A DNA stretch of 64,000 bases, taken from Oscillospiraceae bacterium. Its GTDB lineage: Bacteria > Bacillota > Clostridia > Oscillospirales > Ruminococcaceae. The notes beneath the pieces were generated by a model. It was not told the origin of the DNA and did not search any database. It saw only the letters and a list, made by a program, of their open reading frames with translations. Below, piece after piece: positions 42,447 through 51,167 of this stretch. How positions within the stretch are numbered: position 1 is the stretch's first letter; every line of letters begins with the position of its first letter. The DNA lies in the NCBI GenBank assembly GCA_900768995.1, contig CAAGEZ010000030.1:12382-76381 (forward strand), read 5' to 3'. Made by a program: the position numbers and the translations under genes.

Positions 42447-43049
42447 ATGTCAAAGGGACTTCTTATCGTTGTTTCCGCCCCCTCGGGCTGCGGAAAGGGA
42501 ACGCTTCTTGCGGAGGTTCTGAAAAATGATAATTTTTACTACTCCGTCTCGGCGACCACCCGTGCGCCCAGAGAGGGAGAGGTAAACGGAGTGAACTACC
42601 ACTTCACCTCAAAGGAGGATTTTGAAAAGCTCATCGCTTCGGGCGGAGTTCTGGAGTATGCACAGTACTGCGGCAACTATTACGGAACTCCCCGAAAGGC
42701 TGTTGAGGATAAGCTTGCCGAGGGCAGGGACGTTATCCTTGAAATTGAGGTGCAGGGTGCTATGAAGATAAAGCAGAGCTGTCCCGAGGCTGTGTTCGTG
42801 TTTATCCTGCCCCCATCTGTGGAGACGCTTAAGGAAAGGCTTGAAAAGCGAGGAACGGAGACTGCCGACGTTATCGCCAAGCGTGTTGCCGAGGCAAGGG
42901 GCGAGATAGAAAAGGCTTACAATTACGATTATGTTATCGTAAATGATGACCTTGACACCGCCGTTTCGGAGTTTATCAAAGCTGTTGAAGCCGAAAAGCT
43001 TACGGTCAAGCGCTCAAAAGACCTTATCGACAGTGTTCTGGGAAAATAA
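42447..43049 (+). CDS. gmk: Guanylate kinase
   Basis: 200 residues. P-loop SAPSGCGKGTL at about 10-20, GMP-binding blocks SVSATTRAPREGE and GVNYHF, and the lid region TETADVIAKR. It phosphorylates GMP to GDP with ATP. It is the last gene before a short gap with the rpoZ promoter. Confidence 0.97.
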   Translation: MSKGLLIVVSAPSGCGKGTLLAEVLKNDNFYYSVSATTRAPREGEVNGVNYHFTSKEDFEKLIASGGVLEYAQYCGNYYGTPRKAVEDKLAEGRDVILEIEVQGAMKIKQSCPEAVFVFILPPSVETLKERLEKRGTETADVIAKRVAEARGEIEKAYNYDYVIVNDDLDTAVSEFIKAVEAEKLTVKRSKDLIDSVLGK

Positions 43050-43056
43050 ATCACAG

Positions 43057-43085
43057 TTGCAATTTTCATAAAAATATGCTATAAT
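43057..43085 (+). promoter_or_regulatory. Promoter of rpoZ-priA
   Basis: TTGCAA (43057-43062), 17-base spacer, TATAAT (43080-43085), 34 bases before the rpoZ ATG. Confidence 0.75.
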
Positions 43086-43118
43086 ATAAAAATACGTTTT
43101 TAAAAGGAGTTTTGCGTT

Positions 43119-43349
43119 ATGTTAAGACCTGCTATGAATCAGATCGCTACCCACGGCGAAAGCTATTATTCCATCGTTACCGGCATTGCAAAGCGTGCAA
43201 GAGAGATCGCTGATGAGCTTTCCGAGAAGAATATGACACTTGAGGAAAAGCCTGTAAAGACCGCTGTTGACGAGTTTGCGGCAAGAAAGTTCATCATCGT
43301 TGAGGATCCCTCCGTAAAGCCCGGCAAGTCCACCGAGGGAACATACTGA
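43119..43349 (+). CDS. rpoZ: RNA polymerase omega subunit
   Basis: 76 residues. The core pattern SYYSIVTGIAKRAREIADE is the omega-family helix that clamps the C-terminus of beta-prime. A later KPVKTAVDEFA segment fits. It lies between gmk and priA as in other Firmicutes and has its own promoter. Confidence 0.9.
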   Translation: MLRPAMNQIATHGESYYSIVTGIAKRAREIADELSEKNMTLEEKPVKTAVDEFAARKFIIVEDPSVKPGKSTEGTY

Positions 43350-43356
43350 TAAAACA

Positions 43357-45789
43357 GTGAACGGTTTATCTGTCCGTGTTGGCGTGAGCGGCACTTCCTT
43401 TGCTTTCGATCAGGCTTACAGCTACAGTGTTCCCGCAGAGCTTGCGGATAAGGCTGTCTGCGGTTCAAGGGTCATCGTGCCCTTCGGACGCTCCGACAGG
43501 CGCAGGGTGGGCATTATCGTTGAGGTATGCCCCGACACCGAGGACATCGGAAAGCTGAAGGCGGTAAGCTCCGTGGTGGACAAAACGCCTATTATCGGCA
43601 ATGAACAGCTGAGGCTGCTTTTATGGCTCAGGGAAACAGTTTTCTGCACCTATTACGAGGCGTTCAGGACTCTTATCCCCCCTGGGCTTGGCGTAAGCTT
43701 TGTTCAGAAATACAGGCTTTCACAGAAAAAGCCCAAAAAGGGCGAGCTGTCCGAAAAGGCTATGGGGCTGTATCTTTCGGCTTCCGAGACCGATGACGGC
43801 GGCGAGCTTGCTATGATGATCTCCGAGGACGGCAGGTCTGCTGCCGAGCTGATGGAAAAAGGCTTTCTCGAAGAGACAGACCTTGCAAAGCAGAGGGTGC
43901 GTGACGATACGGTAAGTATGGTAAGGCTCACCCCTGAGTATTCCGAAAGGGATATAAAGCTCACTCCCAAGCAGAAGGCTGCGGCGGAGGTACTGCTGCG
44001 TGAGGGCTGTGCATCGGTGAGGGAGCTTTGCTATATGTGCGGCTGCACGGCTCAGGTAGTCAAAAATATGGTGAAGAGCGGGGCGGCAGAGCTTTTTGAT
44101 TATGAAGTTCTGAAAGCTCCCGAGACCGCTGAGCGGGACAATGTTGATGATATCACGCTGAACCGTTATCAGCAGAATGCTTTTGACGGTATTTCCCGTA
44201 TGATAGATGAGCACAAGCCTGCTTCGGCACTGCTTTTCGGTGTTACGGGCAGTGGTAAGACACCTGTTTTTGCAAAGCTCATCGACCACACATTGAAATC
44301 GGGAAGAAATGTCATTATGCTCATTCCCGAAATATCCCTGACCCCGCAGACGTTAAACCGTTTCCGCAGACTTTTCGGGGAAACGGTGGCGGTGCTCCAC
44401 AGTGGACTTTCTCTTTCGATGAGGTCAAATGAGTATAAGCGTGTGAAGTCGGGTCAGTGCAGGATAGTTGTAGGTACGAGAAGCGCTGTGTTTGCCCCCC
44501 TTGACAATATCGGTCTTATTATTATGGACGAGGAGGGGGAGCGGACTTACAAATCCGAATCAAGCCCCAGATATCACGCAAAGGACGCTGCGGCGCAGAG
44601 ATGCTTATATCACAATGCTGTGCTGCTCACAGCTTCGGCGACACCGTCTATCGAAAGCTATTACAGCGCTCAGAAGGGCAGGACAAAGCTTTTTGTAATG
44701 CCAGAAAGATACAGTGCCGACCCCAACGAAAAGGCGGCAATGCCCAAGGCTGAGATAATCGATATGACAGGCAGCGGGCGGGTGTTGAGCGAGGAGCTTG
44801 TAAGCGGCATAAACGACAATCTCCGAAAAGGGGAGCAGTCGATACTGCTTCTCAACCGCAGAGGTTATCACACGTTCATAACCTGCAGCGAGTGTAAGGA
44901 ACCCGTGTCCTGCCCAAATTGCAGCATACCCCTGACCTATCATAAGATAAACAACCGCCTTATCTGCCACTACTGCGGCTACAGTCAGGATTACACCGAC
45001 AGATGCCCCAAATGCGGCAGCTCAAAGCTGAGACTTACGGGTATGGGCACCCAGCGTCTGGAGGACGAGCTTGCGGAATTTTTTCCAAGCGCAAAGATAC
45101 TCAGAATGGACGCTGACACCACCTATTCCCGATATGCCTATGACAAGCGGTTCACGGCTTTTGGAAACGGCGAGTATGACATTATGGTGGGCACTCAGAT
45201 GATAGCAAAGGGTCTTGATTTCCCGAATGTCACCCTTGTTGGCGTGCTGAATGCGGACAAGTCCCTTTATTCGGGAGACTTCCGAAGCTATGAGCGGACG
45301 TTTTCACTTATCACGCAGGTGGTGGGACGAAGCGGACGTGGAAATTCAAGGGGACGGGCGATAATCCAGACCTATGCCCCCGACCATTACGTCATAAACC
45401 TTGCCGCACAGCAGAATTACACTGCTTTTTACGAGCAGGAGATAGCGATGCGGCGGGCACTTATCTATCCGCCGTTCTGCGACATCTGCGCAGTGGGATT
45501 TTCGGGGGAAGATGACGGGAAAACATCATCTGCTGCCGATATTTTTGCGGAAAAGATAGCCGAGAGGATAAAAGAACTGCCCGAAAAAATGCCCGTGAGA
45601 GTTCTCGGACCCTCGAAATGCGTTTTTGAAAAAATAAACGGTAAATTCAGATACCGTATTATAATAAAATGCCGCAACAACGCTTCTTTCAGGAGCTTCA
45701 TCAGCGGCATAAGGACGGACACCGCCAAGCTCCCAGAATTTCGTGGGATATCGGTGTACATTGATATGAACGGCGATATATCACTGTAA
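43357..45789 (+). CDS. priA: Primosomal helicase PriA
   Basis: 810 residues from a GTG at 43357, seven bases after the rpoZ stop; the ribosome site is weak, so translation may be coupled. The 3'-DNA-binding domain is N-terminal (YSYSVP block), helicase motif I is GVTGSGKTP, and a cysteine-rich zinc region (CSEC, CPNC, CHYC, CPKC) lies inside helicase lobe 2. Motif II reads DEEGE where most PriA have DEEH. It restarts stalled replication forks by reloading the helicase. Confidence 0.95.
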   Translation: MNGLSVRVGVSGTSFAFDQAYSYSVPAELADKAVCGSRVIVPFGRSDRRRVGIIVEVCPDTEDIGKLKAVSSVVDKTPIIGNEQLRLLLWLRETVFCTYYEAFRTLIPPGLGVSFVQKYRLSQKKPKKGELSEKAMGLYLSASETDDGGELAMMISEDGRSAAELMEKGFLEETDLAKQRVRDDTVSMVRLTPEYSERDIKLTPKQKAAAEVLLREGCASVRELCYMCGCTAQVVKNMVKSGAAELFDYEVLKAPETAERDNVDDITLNRYQQNAFDGISRMIDEHKPASALLFGVTGSGKTPVFAKLIDHTLKSGRNVIMLIPEISLTPQTLNRFRRLFGETVAVLHSGLSLSMRSNEYKRVKSGQCRIVVGTRSAVFAPLDNIGLIIMDEEGERTYKSESSPRYHAKDAAAQRCLYHNAVLLTASATPSIESYYSAQKGRTKLFVMPERYSADPNEKAAMPKAEIIDMTGSGRVLSEELVSGINDNLRKGEQSILLLNRRGYHTFITCSECKEPVSCPNCSIPLTYHKINNRLICHYCGYSQDYTDRCPKCGSSKLRLTGMGTQRLEDELAEFFPSAKILRMDADTTYSRYAYDKRFTAFGNGEYDIMVGTQMIAKGLDFPNVTLVGVLNADKSLYSGDFRSYERTFSLITQVVGRSGRGNSRGRAIIQTYAPDHYVINLAAQQNYTAFYEQEIAMRRALIYPPFCDICAVGFSGEDDGKTSSAADIFAEKIAERIKELPEKMPVRVLGPSKCVFEKINGKFRYRIIIKCRNNASFRSFISGIRTDTAKLPEFRGISVYIDMNGDISL

Positions 45790-45818
45790 ACAGTGATTAT
45801 CGCTGTAAACAGCAATAA
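45780..45818 (+). repeat. Two tandem hairpins sharing the loop TAAA
   Basis: ATCACTG-TAAA-CAGTGAT (45780-45797, over the priA stop) and GCTG-TAAA-CAGC (45802-45813, arms extendable by ATTAT/ATAAT) stand side by side before def. No T-run follows, so neither is a clear terminator. Confidence 0.55.
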
Positions 45819-45856
45819 TCGCTATAATGTAATAATTTCAGAAAGGGATAATTTTA

Positions 45857-46381
45857 ATGGCACTTCGCAATATATATATTGACGGCGACCCCATTCTCAG
45901 AAAAAAATGCAGACCTGTTGAAAAATTTGACGAAAAGCTTCATATTCTCCTTGACGATATGCACGAAACTCTTGACAAGGCAGAGGGTGTCGGTCTTGCA
46001 GGCCCTCAGGTGGGAATGTGCAGACGTATATTCATAATGCACCTTGAAGACCCCGAGACTCAGCAGATGAGAAAAATCGAGGCTATAAACCCCGAAATAA
46101 AGGAGCAGAGCGGCAAGCAGCGTGTTATGGAGGGCTGCCTTTCCTGCCCCGACAAATGGGGATATGTTACCCGCCCCAAGCACGTTGTTTTAAAGGCTCA
46201 GGACAGAGACGGCAACTGGTATGAGGAGAGCTTCGAGGACCTTGGCGCTCAGTGCGTATGCCACGAGAACGCTCATCTTGACGGTCAGCTCTTCACCGAT
46301 GTGGTGGAGGAATTTGTCCGCCCTGAGGACGTTCAGGAGCGTGGGAGCAAAAAGGTAAAGGTCAAAAAGGCTCGCAGATAA
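45857..46381 (+). CDS. def: Peptide deformylase
   Basis: 174 residues. All three family motifs are present: GVGLAGPQVG (motif 1), EGCLSCP (motif 2, with the metal Cys) and a HExxH motif read as HENAH (motif 3). The usual third motif is HEIDH/HEYDH, so Asn-Ala is slightly unusual. It removes the formyl group from nascent proteins, next to fmt which adds it to the initiator tRNA. Confidence 0.95.
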   Translation: MALRNIYIDGDPILRKKCRPVEKFDEKLHILLDDMHETLDKAEGVGLAGPQVGMCRRIFIMHLEDPETQQMRKIEAINPEIKEQSGKQRVMEGCLSCPDKWGYVTRPKHVVLKAQDRDGNWYEESFEDLGAQCVCHENAHLDGQLFTDVVEEFVRPEDVQERGSKKVKVKKARR

Positions 46382-46408
46382 GCCGCTTTCGGAAAGGAGC
46401 AGTGCATA

Positions 46409-47326
46409 ATGGATATTGTTTTTATGGGTACTCCCGATTTTGCCGTTCCCTGTCTCAGGGCGCTTGTTGAAAGCGGCGAAAATATCAAGGCTGTGTTCAC
46501 TCAGCCCGACAAGCCCAAGGGAAGAGGCTACAAGCTTACCCCGCCTCCCGTCAAGGAATATGCGGTGTCACAAAATATCCCCGTGTATCAGCCTGTGAGT
46601 ATGAAAAAGGGCGAGGACGCCGATAATGCATATGAGCTTTTGAAAGAGCTTGATCCCGACCTTATCGTGGTTGTGGCATACGGTCAGATCCTGCCCAAAA
46701 GGATACTCGATATCCCAAAGACATACTGCATAAATATCCACGCTTCGCTGCTTCCGAGATACAGAGGTGCAGGGCCTATCCAGTGGTGCATACTTGACGG
46801 AGAAAAGGTCACAGGCGTTACCTCTATGATAATGGCTGAGGGACTTGACACGGGAGATATGCTCATAAAGGATTCTCTTGAAATAGGCGAGAACGAGACT
46901 GCCGACGAGCTTCACGACAGGCTATCCGAGCTTGGCGCAAAGGTGCTCCTTGACACGGTAAAGGCGATAAAGTCGGGAGACATTCACCCCGAAAAGCAGG
47001 ACGACAGCTTGTCAAACTATGCTCCGAGACTTACCAAGGAGCTTTGCCCCATTGATTTTACAAAGACCGCCAAGGAGATTCACGATCAGATCAGAGGACT
47101 TTCCTCCTGGCCCTGTGCGGTGGCGAATGTGGCAGGCAGAAAGCTCAAAATTTACCGCAGCGAGCTTGACGGCATTCATCACGGCGGCTCTGCGGGAGAT
47201 ATATGCGATAAGGATAAATTCACCGTTGTTTGCGGTGACGGCTTCGGCATCACCTTTACCGAGGTGCAGGCAGAGGGCGGAAAGAGAATGAAAACAGCCG
47301 ATTACCTGAGAGGAAATAAGCTTTAA
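46409..47326 (+). CDS. fmt: Methionyl-tRNA formyltransferase
   Basis: 305 residues. N-terminal formyltransferase fold with the catalytic block NIHASLLPRYRGAGPIQW and the following SMIMAEGLDTGDM; C-terminal OB-like domain from about 205. It formylates initiator methionyl-tRNA using 10-formyl-tetrahydrofolate. It starts 27 bases after def and is followed by the protease gene after 12 bases. Confidence 0.97.
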   Translation: MDIVFMGTPDFAVPCLRALVESGENIKAVFTQPDKPKGRGYKLTPPPVKEYAVSQNIPVYQPVSMKKGEDADNAYELLKELDPDLIVVVAYGQILPKRILDIPKTYCINIHASLLPRYRGAGPIQWCILDGEKVTGVTSMIMAEGLDTGDMLIKDSLEIGENETADELHDRLSELGAKVLLDTVKAIKSGDIHPEKQDDSLSNYAPRLTKELCPIDFTKTAKEIHDQIRGLSSWPCAVANVAGRKLKIYRSELDGIHHGGSAGDICDKDKFTVVCGDGFGITFTEVQAEGGKRMKTADYLRGNKL

Positions 47327-47338
47327 GGAGAGATTTTT

Positions 47339-48019
47339 ATGTACTGGGACAGCACTATAATCATTCTTATTCCTGCGATAATTTTCAGTATCGCTGCGCA
47401 GATAATGGTAAAATCCGCATTCTCAAAATACAGCAAGGTCAGAAACAGCAGAGGGCTTACGGGTGCCGACGCTGCCCGTGAGATACTTGACAGAAATGGT
47501 CTGTCAAATGTCCGCATCGAGCACATAAGCGGCAGTCTTACCGACCATTATGACCCGAAAGCTAATGTTATCCGCCTTTCAGACGATGTTTACGGCAGTG
47601 CCACTGTTGCGGCTGTGGGCGTTGCGGCTCACGAGGCAGGCCACGCAGTTCAGTATGCCGAGGGGTACTATCCCATTAAGATAAGAAACGCTATAATCCC
47701 CGTTACACGCTTCGGTTCGAGCCTTTCCACGCCCCTTGTTATCCTCGGACTTGTGCTGTCATGGGATTTCCTTATCACTGCGGGAATACTTCTTTTCTGT
47801 GCGGTGGTGCTTTTTCAGGCGATAACGCTGCCCGTTGAGTTCAATGCCAGCGGCAGGGCGCTGAAAACTCTCCGCTCTTCACATTTCCTTGAAGATGATG
47901 AGATGAAGGGCGCAAGAAGTGTGCTTACGGCTGCGGCTATGACATATGTTGCGGCAATGCTTTCCGCACTTCTCAGCCTTGTGCGTCTGCTCGTTATTTC
48001 AGGCAGACGAAGAAGATAA
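47339..48019 (+). CDS. YugP-type membrane zinc metallopeptidase
   Basis: 226 residues with an N-terminal membrane helix (about 5-22), a zinc motif HEAGHAVQY near residue 102, and two or three helices in the C-terminal half (about 128-165 and 195-220). Family PF04298 (YugP) of neutral membrane metallopeptidases; substrates are unknown. It occupies the conserved slot between fmt and rsmB in Clostridia. Confidence 0.92.
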   Translation: MYWDSTIIILIPAIIFSIAAQIMVKSAFSKYSKVRNSRGLTGADAAREILDRNGLSNVRIEHISGSLTDHYDPKANVIRLSDDVYGSATVAAVGVAAHEAGHAVQYAEGYYPIKIRNAIIPVTRFGSSLSTPLVILGLVLSWDFLITAGILLFCAVVLFQAITLPVEFNASGRALKTLRSSHFLEDDEMKGARSVLTAAAMTYVAAMLSALLSLVRLLVISGRRRR

Positions 48020-48040
48020 TTTGAATTTTGGAGTGATCTT

Positions 48041-49369
48041 ATGTCCGCAAGACTTGCCGCTTACAGGCTCATTGACAGAGTTGAGGGCAGTGCATATTCA
48101 AATATTGCCCTTGACGGCGTTTTTAAGGACAGCTCTCTTTCAAAGCGTGACAAAGCGTTTGCGGCAAGGCTTTTCTACGGTGTTATCGAAAGGCGGATAA
48201 CTCTTGAGCATCTCCTTTCAAAATATCTTTCAAAGCCAATTGACAAGCTCGACAAGCAGGTCAGGATAACCCTTATGATGGGGGCGTATCAGCTCCTTTA
48301 TATGGACAATGTTCCCGACAGCGCCGCCGTCAGCGAATCCGCAGAGCTGGTCAAGAAGCTTAAAAAGGCTTCCGCTGCGGGAATGGTCAATGCGGTGCTG
48401 AGAAACATTATCAGAGACGGCAAGGCAATACCCGAGGTAAAAGGGGACAAATACAGGAAGATGTCCGTTAAATATTCCTGTCCCGAGGAGCTTGTAAGGC
48501 GAATATGCGAGGGGTATGGCGAGGAAAATGCGGTGTCGCTCCTTGAAAATGCATTGCTCCCGTCCATATGCACGCTGAGGGCAAATACGATGAAAACAAG
48601 CGGCGGTGCTCTTGCGGAAAGCCTTTCACAGAGAGGTGTCAGGGCATATGTAAGCCCTCTTGACGAAAACACGGTCATATGCGATAATCTCCGTGATGTT
48701 GAGAATGACGGGGATTTCAGGGTGGGAAATTATCACGCTCAGGATTATTCGTCACAGCTGTGCTGCAAGGCAGTTGATCCCAAGGCGGGGGAGACGGTCA
48801 TTGACCTGTGCGCAGCCCCGGGCGGCAAGACCTTTACAATGGCGGAGCTTATGAATGACGAGGGCAGGATAATCGCCTGTGAGCTTCACGAAAAGCGGAC
48901 GGGTCTTATCAGGCAGGGCGCAGAACGTCTCGGACTTCGGTGCATTGAGACTATGACCAATGACGCAAGGGTACATAATGACAGTCTGCCAAAGGCGGAC
49001 AGGGTGCTCTGCGATGTTCCGTGCAGCGGCTACGGCGTTATAAGGGGCAAGCCAGAGATACGCTATAAGCCCCTTTCCGATGCTGACGGACTGCCGAGAA
49101 TTCAGCTTGAGATACTATCGGCGGCGGCTGAATATGTAAAAGAGGGCGGACTTCTCGTCTATTCCACCTGCACGGTGAATATCAATGAAAATGAGCGTGT
49201 GGTCGAAGCGTTCCTTGAAAAGCACGGCGAGTTTCACGGGGAGGAATTTCCCGAGGAGATGGGCAGCTTTTTCAAAGGCAAATTTATGACCGCAGTTTTT
49301 GCAAAGGATTTCGGCGGAGACGGTTTCTTCATCTGCCGACTGAGAAAGGAAGGCTCCCGTGGAGACTGA
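48041..49369 (+). CDS. rsmB: 16S rRNA m5C967 methyltransferase RsmB
   Basis: 442 residues: an N-terminal NusB-like RNA-binding domain (about 1-140) and a SAM methyltransferase domain with CAAPGGKTF (SAM loop), CDVPCSGYG (first catalytic Cys region) and YSTCTVN (second). It methylates C967 of 16S rRNA. Its end overlaps rlmN by 11 bases. Confidence 0.95.
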   Translation: MSARLAAYRLIDRVEGSAYSNIALDGVFKDSSLSKRDKAFAARLFYGVIERRITLEHLLSKYLSKPIDKLDKQVRITLMMGAYQLLYMDNVPDSAAVSESAELVKKLKKASAAGMVNAVLRNIIRDGKAIPEVKGDKYRKMSVKYSCPEELVRRICEGYGEENAVSLLENALLPSICTLRANTMKTSGGALAESLSQRGVRAYVSPLDENTVICDNLRDVENDGDFRVGNYHAQDYSSQLCCKAVDPKAGETVIDLCAAPGGKTFTMAELMNDEGRIIACELHEKRTGLIRQGAERLGLRCIETMTNDARVHNDSLPKADRVLCDVPCSGYGVIRGKPEIRYKPLSDADGLPRIQLEILSAAAEYVKEGGLLVYSTCTVNINENERVVEAFLEKHGEFHGEEFPEEMGSFFKGKFMTAVFAKDFGGDGFFICRLRKEGSRGD

Positions 49370-50393
49370 AAAGCTTGATATTTTATCCCTGTCTCTCGAT
49401 GAAATTATCATAGAGCTTGACACTATGGGAGAGAAAAAATTCCGTGCAGAGCAGATATTTAACTGGCTTTACGTAAAAAAAGTTACAGATTTTTCAGAAA
49501 TGTCTAATATTTCGTTGGAACTTCGCACAAAACTTTCTGAAAAATTTTATATAAAGCGACTAAATATTGTCAAAAGACTTGAATCTTGTGTAGATAATAC
49601 GATAAAATATCTTTATGAGCTTGACGACGGGAATCACGTGGAGTCTGTCCTTATGGACTACAAGCACGGAAACAGCATCTGCATATCCACTCAGGTGGGC
49701 TGCAAAATGGGCTGCAATTTCTGTGCCTCCACCATTGCGGGATTCAGACGGAATCTCACTCCCTCGGAAATGCTTATGCAGATATACCTTGCGGAAAAGG
49801 ACAGCGGCAGACACGTTGACAGCCTTGTGCTTATGGGTATAGGCGAGCCGCTGGATAATTATGAGAATGTTATAAGATTTCTGGAGCTGCTCAGTTTCCC
49901 CAAGGGCAGAAATATGAGCCTGAGGCACGTTTCACTGTCTACCTGCGGCATAGTGCCGAGGATAAACGATCTGGCGAAGCTGAAAACGGGGCTTACCCTT
50001 TCGGTATCCCTCCATTCTGCGGACAATGTGCGCAGGAGCGAGATAATGCCCGTGAACATGAAATGGGACATAAACGAGCTTATTGCTGCGTGCAGGAAAT
50101 ATATTGCCGAAACAGGCAGGCGTATTTCCTTTGAATACGCCGTTATAAGCGGTGTCAATGATTCTGCGGCGGATGCAGAGGCTTTGGCACGGCTCCTTAA
50201 AGGTATGAACTGCCACATCAATCTTATCCCTGTAAACAAGATCAAGGAGCGCAGCTACAGTGCTGACAGGAGATCGGTGGAGCAGTTTATGAAACGGCTC
50301 GAAAAGCTTGGAATGAATGTTACGATAAGACGCACTCTCGGTGCGGATATCAATGCCGCCTGCGGTCAGCTCAGGCGGGAATATGAAATATAG
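49359..50393 (+). CDS. rlmN: 23S rRNA/tRNA adenine-C2 methyltransferase RlmN
   Basis: 344 residues, GTG start behind AAAGGAAGG and inside the end of rsmB. The radical-SAM motif CKMGCNFC is at about 115-122 and a C-terminal cysteine (AACGQLR, about 338) matches the methyl-carrying Cys pair of the family. It puts C2-methyl on A2503 of 23S rRNA and A37 of tRNAs. Bases about 49485-49620 are noticeably AT-richer, with different codon choice from the rest of the gene, yet the protein stays in family register. Confidence 0.95.
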   Translation: METEKLDILSLSLDEIIIELDTMGEKKFRAEQIFNWLYVKKVTDFSEMSNISLELRTKLSEKFYIKRLNIVKRLESCVDNTIKYLYELDDGNHVESVLMDYKHGNSICISTQVGCKMGCNFCASTIAGFRRNLTPSEMLMQIYLAEKDSGRHVDSLVLMGIGEPLDNYENVIRFLELLSFPKGRNMSLRHVSLSTCGIVPRINDLAKLKTGLTLSVSLHSADNVRRSEIMPVNMKWDINELIAACRKYIAETGRRISFEYAVISGVNDSAADAEALARLLKGMNCHINLIPVNKIKERSYSADRRSVEQFMKRLEKLGMNVTIRRTLGADINAACGQLRREYEI

Positions 50394-50423
50394 CAGGAAT
50401 ACCACGGAAAGGACTGAGACAGT

Positions 50424-51143
50424 ATGATGGTTTATGCTCACACCGATATCGGAAACGGACGCTCCGAAAATCAGGACTGCGTTGACAGTGCTGTACTGGA
50501 GGACGCTGTTTTTGCCGTGGTGTGCGACGGAATGGGCGGCTCTAATGCGGGCAGGGAAGCCAGCAGCCGTGCTGTTGCCATCATAAAGGAGCGGATCATT
50601 AAAAGCTACAGAAGTGATTTCGATATCAACAAGATACGAAATCTCCTTGTGGCTGCCGTCAAGACCGCCAATGCTGTTGTATATGACCTTGGCTCGGCTG
50701 TTCCCGAATGGAACGGCATGGGCACAACCTGCGTTGCCTGCCTGATAAGGAACGGGCTGGTACATACGGTGAACGTGGGGGATTCCCGTGCCTATCTCGT
50801 CACCCACGAGATACGGCAGATAACGAAGGATCACTCAATGGTGATGAATCTCTATGAACGTGGGGACATTACCAAGGAGGAACTGAAAAATCACCCGAAG
50901 CGCAATGTTATAACCCGTGCGGTGGGAGTTGCCGAGAATGTGGAGCCCGATTATTTCGAGAACGAGCTTCCTCAGGGCGGCGCAGTCATTCTCTGCACTG
51001 ACGGTTTATCGAATTACTGCGATGAGGGCGTGATGTTCCGTATGACTAAGGACCTCTCTCCCGAAGAGCTTCCAAAGGCTCTCGTTAAAAATGCACTTGA
51101 CAACGGCAGCGGTGACAACATCACTGCGGCTGTTATGAAATAA
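50424..51143 (+). CDS. prpC: PP2C-type Ser/Thr protein phosphatase
   Basis: 239 residues with the metal-binding aspartates of the PPM family in CDGMGG, GDSRAYL, DGLSNYC and GDNITAA. It reverses phosphorylation by the PASTA kinase encoded 25 bases downstream; the pair is conserved in Firmicutes and controls wall synthesis and spore germination. Confidence 0.95.
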   Translation: MMVYAHTDIGNGRSENQDCVDSAVLEDAVFAVVCDGMGGSNAGREASSRAVAIIKERIIKSYRSDFDINKIRNLLVAAVKTANAVVYDLGSAVPEWNGMGTTCVACLIRNGLVHTVNVGDSRAYLVTHEIRQITKDHSMVMNLYERGDITKEELKNHPKRNVITRAVGVAENVEPDYFENELPQGGAVILCTDGLSNYCDEGVMFRMTKDLSPEELPKALVKNALDNGSGDNITAAVMK

Positions 51144-51167
51144 TCGGTTTATCCGAGTTTAAACGGA

